Translations under genes and position numbers: made by a program
DNA from: Micromonospora halophytica
GTDB taxonomy: Bacteria; Actinomycetota; Actinomycetes; Mycobacteriales; Micromonosporaceae
NCBI RefSeq assembly: GCF_900090245.1
Contig: NZ_FMDN01000022.1
Span: forward strand, 1-64,000
DNA: 64,000 nt
Direction: 5' to 3'
Shown here: positions 47,928 through 55,868 of the stretch, in pieces
How the letters are laid out: every line of letters starts with the position of its first letter
Numbering within the stretch: the first letter of the stretch is position 1
Notes under the pieces: model-generated
The model's input: only the letters and a program-made list of their open reading frames with translations
Told to the model about the DNA's origin: nothing
Database searches by the model: none

Positions 47928-48485
47928 TCAGGGTCGCCCGGCGGGGCGGGTCGGCCGGGACGGCGCGGGGGCGAAGAGGGCGACGAGGTCGTCGAGGCGG
48001 ACCACCACGGCGGCCAGTGGCAGCGCCACCCCGGCGGCGAGCAGCACCGCCGCCGACGACGACGGTGACCCGCCGCCACCGTTCAGGCCGGCGGCCAGCC
48101 CGAGCAGCGCCACCGCGCCGAGCGCCAGGTTGCGCAGCACGTGTCGTCGGCCGATCGGGGTGTCGCCGGCACCGAAGCAGCGGCAGGCCGGCCGCTCACC
48201 GCGGCGCAACGCGGCCACCAGCGCGGCGGTGAGCACCCCGAGCAGGGCCACGGCGAGCGCCGACCCGGCCGGTGCGGCGCCCGGCGTCACGAGCAGGACG
48301 ACCACCGCCGCCTCCGCGGCCACCGCCGCCCGGGCGACCGGGCGGGTCCACCGGGCGGGCACACCGAAGCGGCCCACCGTGGCGACGAAGTCGGCGAAGT
48401 CGGACCGGGTGCGCAGCTTGCCGACGACCGCGGCGAGGAAGACCAGCGCCAGCAGCAGGCGGGCGGTCAGCTCCAGGTGTCGCAT
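47928..48485 (-). CDS. MauE-like (DoxX-fold) membrane protein
   Basis: A 185-residue protein with four or five membrane helices, of the MauE/DoxX group. The segment starting LALVFLAAVVGKLRTRSDFA and the cysteines in ERPACRCFGAGD are typical of actinomycete MauE-like proteins paired with a MauD partner; the C-R-C pair could shuttle electrons to it. ATG 48485 has GGAGG 8 nt upstream. It is first of the exporter operon and divergent from the peptide gene. Confidence 0.82.
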   Translation of the reverse strand: MRHLELTARLLLALVFLAAVVGKLRTRSDFADFVATVGRFGVPARWTRPVARAAVAAEAAVVVLLVTPGAAPAGSALAVALLGVLTAALVAALRRGERPACRCFGAGDTPIGRRHVLRNLALGAVALLGLAAGLNGGGGSPSSSAAVLLAAGVALPLAAVVVRLDDLVALFAPAPSRPTRPAGRP

Positions 48486-48533
48486 CCGGTACGCCTCCTC
48501 GCGGATCGGGAGGCCCACGCTAGGGGTGGCGGA

Positions 48534-48551
48534 TACATCGGACGTACATCG
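48534..48551. promoter_or_regulatory. SARP-type heptamer direct repeat
   Basis: TACATCG at 48534-48540 and again at 48545-48551 gives heptamers with an 11-bp period and 4-bp spacer, the format bound by SARP regulators. On the minus strand the repeat ends 11 bp from a TAGCGT -10 element (48517-48522) of the mauE operon. A second TAGCGT (48592-48597, plus strand) lies ahead of the peptide gene. Confidence 0.55.
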
Positions 48552-48629
48552 CGGACCGGCCGACTGTAGGTGCCGGTGTGCGGCCCCGCCGTAGCGTCCG
48601 CTCATCGAATGACGGGAGGAGGTGAACGA

Positions 48630-48845
48630 ATGTTTCGTCGACTCGAGAGCCTGGGCGAGCGGATGCTCGGCGTGTTCGTGCCGAAGGTGACCGCGGCGGC
48701 CGGCTGTCCGCCGGACCCGTGGTGCGCGTTGTGCGGCACCTGCTACTTCAAGCGGTGCTACATCACGCCGACGTGCAAGGCGAGCTGCGGGACCTGCGGG
48801 TACTACTGCAGCGCGGGCGCGACCACGATGACCAGCCTCTGCTGA
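48630..48845 (+). CDS. 71-residue cysteine-rich precursor peptide
   Basis: A short gene with an excellent ribosome site (GGGAGGAGG, ATG 8 nt on). The leader, residues 1-25, contains LGERMLGVFVPKVTAAAG. The core from about 26 to 71 has ten cysteines (26, 32, 35, 38, 43, 49, 53, 56, 60, 71) with several aromatic residues. Ala at -1 and -3 of the leader end would suit a type I signal peptidase, and one is encoded downstream on the opposite strand. The even cysteine count and neighbouring MauE, MauD and ABC genes indicate a secreted disulfide-rich peptide. Its target or activity is unknown. Confidence 0.75.
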   Translation: MFRRLESLGERMLGVFVPKVTAAAGCPPDPWCALCGTCYFKRCYITPTCKASCGTCGYYCSAGATTMTSLC

Positions 48846-48854
48846 GGCCGGCTC

Positions 48855-48888
48855 CGGCGTGCCGCGCGGCTGCGGCCGCGCGGCACGC
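48855..48888. terminator. bidirectional terminator between peptide and signal peptidase genes
   Basis: A perfect 14-bp inverted repeat (GGCGTGCCGCGCGG) with a 6-nt loop lies between two converging genes. Confidence 0.8.
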
Positions 48889-48894
48889 CCTCGG

Positions 48895-49362
48895 TCAGCG
48901 CGCGAGCCGGCGTGGCCGGACCACCACGCCGAGCACGTCCGAGCCCGCGATGTAGCCGCACTCGCGGGAGTCGTAGCTGAACGGCGGGTTGTCCCCCAGC
49001 ACGACCAGTTGGCCCGCCGGTACCACCGCCTCGCCTCGCCGGCGCAGCAACGGCACCCGCTGCACCGGCACCGGGTCGCCCGGCACCGCGTGCGCCCGTT
49101 TGATGAGCAGCCCCGGCCCTTCGCCGGGCAGGCCGGGGCGACCGGCCGTCATCGCCGCCGGCGCGCGGACCACGACCACGTCGCCGGCGCGTACCCGGGC
49201 CAACGGCACCCGGCGGGCCAGCACCCGGTCGCCGGCACGCAGCGTCGGCTCCATGCTCCGGCCCACCACGGAGACCAGCAGCAGGCGCCGACGCGCCCAG
49301 AGCAGCCCGACGACGACCGGCGCGAACGCGCCGGCCACCGCCAGCCAGCCGAGGATCGGCAC
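48895..49362 (-). CDS. S26-family signal peptidase
   Basis: A 155-residue type I signal peptidase with one N-terminal membrane helix (4-22), catalytic Ser in GRSMEPTL, catalytic Lys in LLIKRAHAVPGD, and the conserved GDNPPFSYDSREC region. It is smaller than housekeeping LepB (about 250-300). Its GTG start lies 3 bp after the pheT stop without a clear ribosome site, so it may be read through from pheST. The peptide gene next door is its likely substrate, though it could be a general enzyme. Confidence 0.85.
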   Translation of the reverse strand: MPILGWLAVAGAFAPVVVGLLWARRRLLLVSVVGRSMEPTLRAGDRVLARRVPLARVRAGDVVVVRAPAAMTAGRPGLPGEGPGLLIKRAHAVPGDPVPVQRVPLLRRRGEAVVPAGQLVVLGDNPPFSYDSRECGYIAGSDVLGVVVRPRRLAR

Positions 49363-49365
49363 CGC

Positions 49366-51912
49366 TCAGGCGCCGCGCAGGGTCGCGCCGAAACGCTCCG
49401 CCGCCACGGCCACCGCCGCGTCCCGGGCCGCCACCGCCTCCTCGACGGTCAGCGTCCGGTCCGGGGCCCGGAAGGCGAGCTTGTACGCCAGCGACCGCCG
49501 GCCCGCACCGAGCTGTTCGGAGGCGTACACGTCGAAGAGGCGGACGCTCTCCAGCAGCTCGCCGGCCCCCTCGACGAGGGCCCGGCGCACCTCGGCGGCG
49601 GGCACCGAGGCGTCCAGCACCAACGCCACGTCGATCAGCGCGGGCGGGAAGGTCGACACGGTCGGCGCGGGCGCCACCGGGGCCGGCGGCAACGCGTCCA
49701 GGTCCAGCTCCATGGCGCTGGTCCGCTTCGGCAGCTCCAGGGTCGCCACGACCGCCGGGTGCAGTTCACCGGCGTACCCGACGACGTCGCCGTCGACCAG
49801 CAGCGCGGCGCATCGGCCGGGGTGCCAGGGGGCGTGCTCGGCGGCCCGCACCTCGACCCGGTCGGCCGGGATGTCGGCGGCGGCCAGCACGGCCCGGCCG
49901 GCCTCGATCGCGTCCGCCCAACCGGCGGCCCGGCCCGCGCCCCACCAACCGGCCGGGTCGAGATCGCCGGTGAGGACGACGGCGACGTGCCGGGGCTGGT
50001 GCGGCACCGCCGCGTCGGCCGCGGCGAACTCGGCGTCGGTGGGCCGCCGGTCGACACCCATGGCGGGCGGACGGCCGGCACCGGGACGCGGGTGGAAGAC
50101 CGTGCCGATCTCGTACAGCGCCAGGTCGCGGTGACCGCGGCCGAGGTTGCGCCGGAGGATGCCGAGCAGCGAGCCGAGCAGCGTGGTGCGCAGCAGCGGC
50201 TCCTCCTCGGACAGCGGGTTGGCCAGGCGTACCGCCGGGCGGCGCGGGTCGTCGGCGGGCAGGCCGAGCTGGTCGGCGAGTTCCGGCGAGGTGAACGGGT
50301 GGGCGACCACCTCGACCAGACCGCGCTCGGCGAGCGATCGGGCCACCGCCCGGCGGCGGCGCTGCTGCCAGGTCAGGCCCCGCCCGGGCGGTGTGGTCGG
50401 CAGCACCGACGGCACCCGGTCGTACCCGTCGAGGCGGACCACCTCCTCGACCAGGTCGGCCGGATCGGTCAGGTCGGGCCGCCAGCTCGGCGGGGTCACG
50501 CTGAGCACGTCGCCGCCGCCCACCGCGACACCCACCTCGCCCGGGTCCTCGGCCAGCCGGTCGGTACCCTGCACCACGGTGCAACCGACCTGCTCCAGCA
50601 GGGCGACCACCCGCTGTGGCGAGTACGCCACGCCGACCCGCCGGGCCGGCAGGTCGACCGGAAGAGTGACCGGCGACATCGGCCGGACGTGGTCGATGTC
50701 GAGAATCGCCGCGCCGACGGTGCCACCGGCGTGCGCGGTGAGCAGTTGGACCGCCCGTTCCAGGGCGACCAGCGGCAGCGCCGGGTCGACGCCCCGCTCC
50801 CAGCGCTTCGCCGCCTCGCTGAACAGCTTGTGCCGGCGAGCGGTGCGCCCGACCATCACCGGGTCCCAGTGGGCGGCCTCGAAGAGCACGTCCGTGGTGC
50901 CGGCGACGACCTCGCTGGTCTCGCCGCCCATCACCGCGGCGAGCGAGATCGGGCCGGCGTCGTCGCAGATGACCATGTCCTCGGCGGCGAGGGTCCGGGC
51001 GACACCGTCCAGGGTGGTCAGCTTCTCCCCCGCCTCGGCGCGGCGGACCACCAGCGGGCCGCTGATCCGCTCGGCGTCGAAGGCGTGCATCGGCTGGCCC
51101 AGCTCGAGCATCACGTAGTTGGTGATGTCGACCGGCAGCGAGATGCTGCGGATGCCGGCGACGGTGAGCCGCTGCTGCATCCAGCCGGGCGTCGCCGCGG
51201 TCGGGTCGACACCGCGCACCATCCGGGCGGCGAACCGGTCGCAGCCGACCGGGTCGCGCACCTCGACCGGGTACGCCGGCTCGGCGGTGCCGCCCGGCGC
51301 GGGCGCCAGCGCGGGGTCCCGGAACGGCACGCCGAGCGCGTGCGCCAGCTCGCGGGCCAGGCCGCGCACGCTCAGCGCGTACCCCCGGTCCGGGGTGATC
51401 TCCAGCTCGACCACGACGTCGTCGAGCCCCACGACGGGCCGTGCGTCGTCACCCGGCTTGGTCGGGCTGTCGGCCGGCAGCACGATGATGCCGGAGTGGT
51501 CGTCGCCCAGACCCAACTCCTTGGCGGAGCAGATCATGCCGGCGGAGTTGCGCCCGTAGGTCTTGCGCGCGCCGATGGCGAAGTTCCCGGGCAGCACGCC
51601 GCCGGGGAGGATCACCACCACCTTGTCGCCCTGGGCGAAGTTGCGCGCCCCGCAGACGATCTCCTGCGGCTCGCCGGTGCCGTTCGCGGTGCCGACGTCC
51701 ACCCGGCAGAACCGGATCGGCTTCTTGAAGCCGGTCAGCTCCTCGATGTCGAGCACCTCACCGACCACCAGCGCGCCGGTGACGGTGGTGCGCAGGTCCA
51801 CGATGGAGTCGACCTCGATGCCGAGGTCGACCAGGGCCTGCTCGAGGTCGCCGGTGGGCAGGTCGGCGGGGAGGTCGACGTACTCCCGCAGCCAACTGAC
51901 AGAAACTCGCAT
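49366..51912 (-). CDS. pheT: phenylalanyl-tRNA synthetase beta subunit
   Basis: The 848-residue beta chain of the alpha2-beta2 enzyme. It has an N-terminal EMAP/tRNA-binding OB domain with EIVCGARNF, B3/B4 editing region, B5, the synthetase-like core, and a C-terminal anticodon-binding ferredoxin fold (FDVYASEQLGAGRRSLAY). ATG 51912 is preceded by GGTGG. It follows pheS by 41 bp. Confidence 0.97.
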   Translation of the reverse strand: MRVSVSWLREYVDLPADLPTGDLEQALVDLGIEVDSIVDLRTTVTGALVVGEVLDIEELTGFKKPIRFCRVDVGTANGTGEPQEIVCGARNFAQGDKVVVILPGGVLPGNFAIGARKTYGRNSAGMICSAKELGLGDDHSGIIVLPADSPTKPGDDARPVVGLDDVVVELEITPDRGYALSVRGLARELAHALGVPFRDPALAPAPGGTAEPAYPVEVRDPVGCDRFAARMVRGVDPTAATPGWMQQRLTVAGIRSISLPVDITNYVMLELGQPMHAFDAERISGPLVVRRAEAGEKLTTLDGVARTLAAEDMVICDDAGPISLAAVMGGETSEVVAGTTDVLFEAAHWDPVMVGRTARRHKLFSEAAKRWERGVDPALPLVALERAVQLLTAHAGGTVGAAILDIDHVRPMSPVTLPVDLPARRVGVAYSPQRVVALLEQVGCTVVQGTDRLAEDPGEVGVAVGGGDVLSVTPPSWRPDLTDPADLVEEVVRLDGYDRVPSVLPTTPPGRGLTWQQRRRRAVARSLAERGLVEVVAHPFTSPELADQLGLPADDPRRPAVRLANPLSEEEPLLRTTLLGSLLGILRRNLGRGHRDLALYEIGTVFHPRPGAGRPPAMGVDRRPTDAEFAAADAAVPHQPRHVAVVLTGDLDPAGWWGAGRAAGWADAIEAGRAVLAAADIPADRVEVRAAEHAPWHPGRCAALLVDGDVVGYAGELHPAVVATLELPKRTSAMELDLDALPPAPVAPAPTVSTFPPALIDVALVLDASVPAAEVRRALVEGAGELLESVRLFDVYASEQLGAGRRSLAYKLAFRAPDRTLTVEEAVAARDAAVAVAAERFGATLRGA

Positions 51913-51953
51913 GACTTCAGACCACCGTTCCCGTGACTCGTACCCGCATCGCC

Positions 51954-53054
51954 CTACGCACCGATCCCGAACGCGCGGGTGAACCGCACGTCGCCCTCGG
52001 CCATGTCCCGCATGTCGCTGACCCCGTGCCGGAACATCACGGTCCGGTCGATGCCCATGCCGAACGCGAATCCGGAGTAGACCTCCGGGTCGATGCCGCA
52101 GGCGCGCAGCACCCGCGGGTTGACCATGCCGCAGCCGCCCCACTCGACCCAGCGCGGGCCGTCCCGGTGCTCCGGGAACCAGACGTCGAACTCGGCCGAC
52201 GGCTCGGTGAACGGGAAGTAGTGCGGGCGGAAGCGGGTCTTCGCGCCCTCGCCGAACATCGCCCGGGCGAAGTGGTCCAGGGTGCCGCGCAGGTGGGCCA
52301 TGGTGATGCCCTTGTCCACCACCAGGCCCTCGACCTGGTGGAAGACCGGCGCGTGGGTGGCGTCCAGCTCGTCGGTGCGGTAGACCCGACCGGGGCAGAC
52401 CACGTAGATCGGGGGCTTGCGGCTGAGCATGGTGCGCGCCTGCACCGGCGAGGTGTGGGTCCGGAGAACGAGGCCCGACCCCACAGGGCCGCCCGACGTC
52501 GCGGCTGAGCCCTCGGCGGGTGCGATGTGGAAGGTGTCCATCAGCCCGCGGGCCGGATGGTCGGCGGGGATGTTCAGCGCGTCGAAGTTGGTCCACTCCA
52601 GCTCGACCTCGGGACCCTCGGCCACCTCGTAGCCCATCCCGACGAACAGGTCGCTGATCTGCTCCATCAGGGTGCTCAGCGGGTGGCGGGCACCCCGGGG
52701 GCGCCGGTCGTACGGCAGGGTCACGTCGACCCGCTCCTCGACCAGCACCCGGGCGGCCTGCTCGCGCTCCAGGATCTCGGCACGGGCGACGTACGCGGAC
52801 TCGATCGCCCGGCGGGCCTCGTTGACCCGCTTGCCCGCGTCGGACTTCGCGGCCGGCGGCAGCGCGCCGATCTCCCGGCGGGCCAGCGAGACCGGTGAGC
52901 GGTCGCCGAGGTGGGCGGGGCGCAACGCGGTCAGCGCGTCGGGGTCGGTGGCGCCGGCGAACGCCTTCCCGGCGTCGGCGACGGCCTCGGCCAGGGCGGC
53001 CGGGTCCAGCAGGGCGACCTGCTTCGGGTCGTACGGATCGTTGCGGTAGCTCAT
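51954..53054 (-). CDS. pheS: phenylalanyl-tRNA synthetase alpha subunit
   Basis: Catalytic class II subunit, 366 residues: N-terminal coiled coil, motif 2 around CPGRVYRTDELDATH, and motif 3 in GFAFGMGIDRTVMF. ATG 53054 (MSYRNDPYDPKQ) has GGGAG upstream; 13 extra in-frame residues to 53093 are unlikely. No T-box or leader-peptide attenuator was recognised in the 214 bp before it. Confidence 0.97.
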   Translation of the reverse strand: MSYRNDPYDPKQVALLDPAALAEAVADAGKAFAGATDPDALTALRPAHLGDRSPVSLARREIGALPPAAKSDAGKRVNEARRAIESAYVARAEILEREQAARVLVEERVDVTLPYDRRPRGARHPLSTLMEQISDLFVGMGYEVAEGPEVELEWTNFDALNIPADHPARGLMDTFHIAPAEGSAATSGGPVGSGLVLRTHTSPVQARTMLSRKPPIYVVCPGRVYRTDELDATHAPVFHQVEGLVVDKGITMAHLRGTLDHFARAMFGEGAKTRFRPHYFPFTEPSAEFDVWFPEHRDGPRWVEWGGCGMVNPRVLRACGIDPEVYSGFAFGMGIDRTVMFRHGVSDMRDMAEGDVRFTRAFGIGA

Positions 53055-53177
53055 GGCGTACGGGCACTCCCTCACGGCGGCGCCGGCCCTCACGGGCGGC
53101 TAGGCGAGTCTACGGACGCGCGGCTGTGCCGCAGCCCGCCGGTGGGAGGTACGCGCAGGAGGAAGGTCAGGCCCGCC

Positions 53178-53197
53178 GCCCGCCGACACCGGCGGGC
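53178..53197 (-). terminator. hairpin between trmH-type gene and pheS
   Basis: A perfect 8-bp inverted repeat (GCCCGCCG, 4-nt loop) lies about 70 bp after the methyltransferase stop and 125 bp before pheS, so it can end the upstream transcript. Confidence 0.5.
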
Positions 53198-53268
53198 TGG
53201 CTAAACGAACGCTGTGCTGCGTTCAGCATGCGGACGACTCCCCTGTGCTCTCTGACTGCGTGACACGG

Positions 53269-54108
53269 TCAGCGCAGTGCTCTGGCTGAAGCGTACAGGC
53301 AGACGGCCGCGGCCGCAGCCAGGTTGAGGCTCTCGGCGCGCCCGTGCAGCGGCACCCGGACCCGGGCGTCGGCAGCGGCGGTCAACTCCTCGGGCAGGCC
53401 GTGCGCCTCGGAGCCGAACAGCCAGGCGGTGGGGGCGGCCAGCCGGCCGGCGTCGGCGAGGTCGTCGAGGTCGCTGTCGCCGTACCCGGTCGTGGCCAGA
53501 ACGGTGAGCCCGGCGGCCCGCAACGCGACGAGCACGTCCCGCGGGTCGGCGGCGCGGACCACGTCGACGTGGAAGAGGCTGCCGGCGGAGGCCCGCACGC
53601 ACTTGCCGTTGTACGGGTCGACGGCTTCGCCGGCGAAGACCACCGCACCCGCGCCGGCCGCATCGGCGGTACGCAGTACGGTACCGGCGTTGCCGGGGTC
53701 GCGGATCTCGGCGAGCACCGCGACCAGCTTCGGCCGGGCGGCCAGCGCACGGTCGAGCGGCACGTCGAGGTGGCGGCAGACGGCGACCAGGCCTTGCGGG
53801 GCGACGGTCTCGGCGAGCGCTGCCAAGGCCTCGTCGGTGACCTCGGAGACTGCCACGTCGGCGCGGGCGGCGGCAGCCGCGAGGTCGGCGTACCGGTCGA
53901 GCGCGACCGGCGTGCCGAAGAGTTCGGTGACCGTCCCGGCGCGGGCCAGGGCCTCGCGGACCGCCTGCGGCCCTTCGGCCAGGAACCGGCCGGTGGCGTC
54001 GCGGTCCCGGCGGCGCTGGAGCCGGCGGGCGGCGACCACCCTGGGGGTACGCGGGGTGAACGGTCCCGGGACAGCGTCGAGGCGCCTCCCGCGCGATGGT
54101 GACTGCAT
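53269..54108 (-). CDS. TrmH/SpoU-family RNA 2'-O-methyltransferase
   Basis: A 279-residue protein: N-terminal SpoU substrate-binding domain (about 25-105) and SPOUT knot with motif 1 EIRDPGNAGTVLRTADA, motif 2 AWLFGSEAHGLP and motif 3 VPLHGRAESLNLAAAAAVCL. It probably methylates a ribose in 23S rRNA or tRNA; this position next to rplT is typical of actinomycetes. The ATG at 54108 has no strong ribosome site, and later starts are possible. Confidence 0.9.
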   Translation of the reverse strand: MQSPSRGRRLDAVPGPFTPRTPRVVAARRLQRRRDRDATGRFLAEGPQAVREALARAGTVTELFGTPVALDRYADLAAAAARADVAVSEVTDEALAALAETVAPQGLVAVCRHLDVPLDRALAARPKLVAVLAEIRDPGNAGTVLRTADAAGAGAVVFAGEAVDPYNGKCVRASAGSLFHVDVVRAADPRDVLVALRAAGLTVLATTGYGDSDLDDLADAGRLAAPTAWLFGSEAHGLPEELTAAADARVRVPLHGRAESLNLAAAAAVCLYASARALR

Positions 54109-54137
54109 GGGAGACGCCTCGATCTGCTGCGGGTGGA

Positions 54138-54530
54138 TCAGGCGGCCTGGGACGCGGCGCCACCGGTGCCCTCGGCCGCCACGGCGGCGCGGGCCAGCTC
54201 GACGATCGCGGCGAACGCCGCGGCGTCGTTGACGGCCAGGTCGGCCAGGATCTTGCGGTCGACCTCGATGCCGGCCAGGCGCAGGCCCTGGATGAGGCGG
54301 TTGTAGGTCATGCCGTTGGCGCGAGCACCGGCGTTGATCCGCTGGATCCAGAGCTGCCGGAAGTCGCCCTTGCGGTCGCGACGGTCCCGGTAGGCGTACT
54401 GCATCGAGTGCAGCACCTGCTCCTTGGCCTTGCGGTACAGCCGGGAGCGCTGACCGCGGTAGCCACTCGCGGTCTCCAGCAGGGTACGACGCTTCTTCTG
54501 GGCGTTCACAGCCCGCTTGACGCGTGCCAT
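54138..54530 (-). CDS. rplT: 50S ribosomal protein L20
   Basis: 130 residues, opening MARVKRAVNAQKKRRTLLE and containing YRDRRDRKGDFRQLWIQRIN, both diagnostic of L20. Part of infC-rpmI-rplT. L20 often represses this operon by binding its leader, which may apply here. Confidence 0.98.
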   Translation of the reverse strand: MARVKRAVNAQKKRRTLLETASGYRGQRSRLYRKAKEQVLHSMQYAYRDRRDRKGDFRQLWIQRINAGARANGMTYNRLIQGLRLAGIEVDRKILADLAVNDAAAFAAIVELARAAVAAEGTGGAASQAA

Positions 54531-54562
54531 CTCAACTCCTTCTTCGGTTCAGGTGGCGCGCG

Positions 54563-54757
54563 TCAGCGGCCGAGCAGCTTCTTGATGCGCTTGACGTCAG
54601 CCTTGGCCAGCTCGACCGTGCCGGTCAGCCGGCGGGTCTGGGTGGAGGGCTTCTTCTCCAGGTTGTGGCGGAGGCCGGCCTGCTGGGCGACGATCTTGCC
54701 CTTGCCGGTCACCTTGACCCGCTTGCCCATACCCGTGTGGCTCTTCATCTTCGGCAT
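54563..54757 (-). CDS. rpmI: 50S ribosomal protein L35
   Basis: 64 residues, beginning MPKMKSHTGMGKRVKVTG and ending with VKRIKKLLGR, the standard L35 sequence. It lies between infC and rplT with short gaps. Confidence 0.98.
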   Translation of the reverse strand: MPKMKSHTGMGKRVKVTGKGKIVAQQAGLRHNLEKKPSTQTRRLTGTVELAKADVKRIKKLLGR

Positions 54758-54776
54758 GTGGAACGTCTCTCCCCTG

Positions 54777-55445
54777 TTACTGGCCGCTGGTGTCAGCGGT
54801 CGTGCCGGTCTCACCGGCTGCTGCGGTCTCGCCGGCCGCCGGGGTCTCGCCACCTGCCGGGGCGGCGGACTCCTCCGCGGCCCGTTCCCGGGGTGCGCCG
54901 CGCGACGCCGTGGCGGCGACCGCGGAGGCCTTCACGGCCCGGTGCGGAGCGAGAACCATGATCATGTTTCGACCGTCCTGCTTCGGAGCGGCCTCGACGT
55001 AACCCAGGTCCGTGATCTCGGACTCGAGTCGACGCAGGAGCCGGTAACCCAGCTCCGGGCGGCTCTGCTCGCGACCGCGGAACATGATCGTGACCTTGAC
55101 CTTGTCGCCGGCCTTGAGGAACCGCACCACGTGACCCTTCTTGGTCTCGTAGTCGTGCGGGTCGATCTTCGGCCGGAGCTTCATCTCCTTGATGACGGTC
55201 TGCTGCTGGTTACGCCGCGCTTCGCGCGCCTTCAGTGCGCTCTCGTACTTGAACTTGCCGAAGTCCATGAGCTTGCACACCGGCGGGCGCGCCATCGGCG
55301 CAACCTCGACCAGGTCCAGGTCGACGTCCGCGGCCAGCTGCAGGGCGCGCTCCAGCGGGACGATGCCCACCTGCTCACCCTCAGGGCCGACCAGTCGGAC
55401 CTCACGTGCCCGGATCTGCTCGTTCACGCGTGGTTCGACGCTGAT
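54777..55445 (-). CDS. infC: translation initiation factor IF-3, rare ATC start
   Basis: IF-3 binds the 30S subunit and checks the start codon. The reading starts ISVEPRVNEQIRAREVRLVG with ATC at 55445, 4 nt after GAGGAGG; no ATG or GTG fits there. Such atypical starts are the known autocontrol device of infC. Then come the N-domain (PPVCKLMDFGKFKYE linker) and C-domain (KHHVRFLK-type and TIMFRGREQSRPELG). Beyond about residue 180 is an Ala/Glu/Gly/Thr-rich tail of some 40 residues, common in actinomycetes. Confidence 0.95.
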   Translation of the reverse strand: MSVEPRVNEQIRAREVRLVGPEGEQVGIVPLERALQLAADVDLDLVEVAPMARPPVCKLMDFGKFKYESALKAREARRNQQQTVIKEMKLRPKIDPHDYETKKGHVVRFLKAGDKVKVTIMFRGREQSRPELGYRLLRRLESEITDLGYVEAAPKQDGRNMIMVLAPHRAVKASAVAATASRGAPRERAAEESAAPAGGETPAAGETAAAGETGTTADTSGQ

Positions 55446-55510
55446 GGGGCCTCCTCGAGTCGAGTTTCCTGCGTGTGGCGACCCCGCGGGCCCCCGGGTG
55501 GGGGCCGCCC

Positions 55511-55543
55511 GGAAAGCAGAAGGCCCCGGCACATGCCAGGGCC
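55511..55543 (-). promoter_or_regulatory. infC leader hairpin, possible attenuator
   Basis: In the 260-nt infC leader the minus strand forms a 10-bp stem (GGCCCTGGCA and TGCCGGGGCC) followed by TTCTGCTTT, an intrinsic-terminator-like structure about 65 nt before the start. A promoter (TTGGGG at 55734-55739, 18 bp, TAGTGT at 55710-55715) gives a long leader. It may be an L20- or IF-3-responsive attenuator. The remainder of 55446-55868 is GC-rich with no gene. Confidence 0.5.
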
Positions 55544-55868
55544 CGCTCGACCGGTCGGCACGATCACATGATCGCGCATCCGGAGCCGGGACGTGCCCGG
55601 AACCGGGGACCGGACCCGGCCACCTACTGGGGGCGACTCGGGTGGGAGCAGGCGCTCCGCTTCAAGACCGCCCGCACGTCGCAACGGGGGCAGTCTGGTC
55701 GACTCGGCAACACTACACCCTGACCCCAGCCACCCCCAAACCGGGCCCGCAGGTCAGCGCGGGTGCGCCCCTGAGCTGGCCGCCCGCGGATCCGCCGCGG
55801 CGGCGGTGCCGCAGGTCGGCGCGGCGCCTACGGACGGCCGAGCGGGCCGGTGCCGCAGATCCTGCGGC

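Noticed and set aside
47362..48485. Genuine methylamine dehydrogenase operon, suggested by MauD- and MauE-like proteins
   Set aside because: No mauA/mauB/mauG homologue is nearby, and the ten-cysteine peptide shows no clear similarity to the MADH small subunit.
48859..51936. A 1025-codon plus-strand open frame opposite the signal peptidase and pheT
   Set aside because: Highly charged, His/Arg/Gln-rich translation without domains; pheT on the minus strand is unambiguous.
53055..53268. T-box or leader-peptide attenuator upstream of pheS
   Set aside because: No T-box sequence (TGGNACCGCG) and no Phe-rich short frame were found; the visible hairpin fits a terminator of the gene before it. The tyrS upstream region also lacks a T-box.
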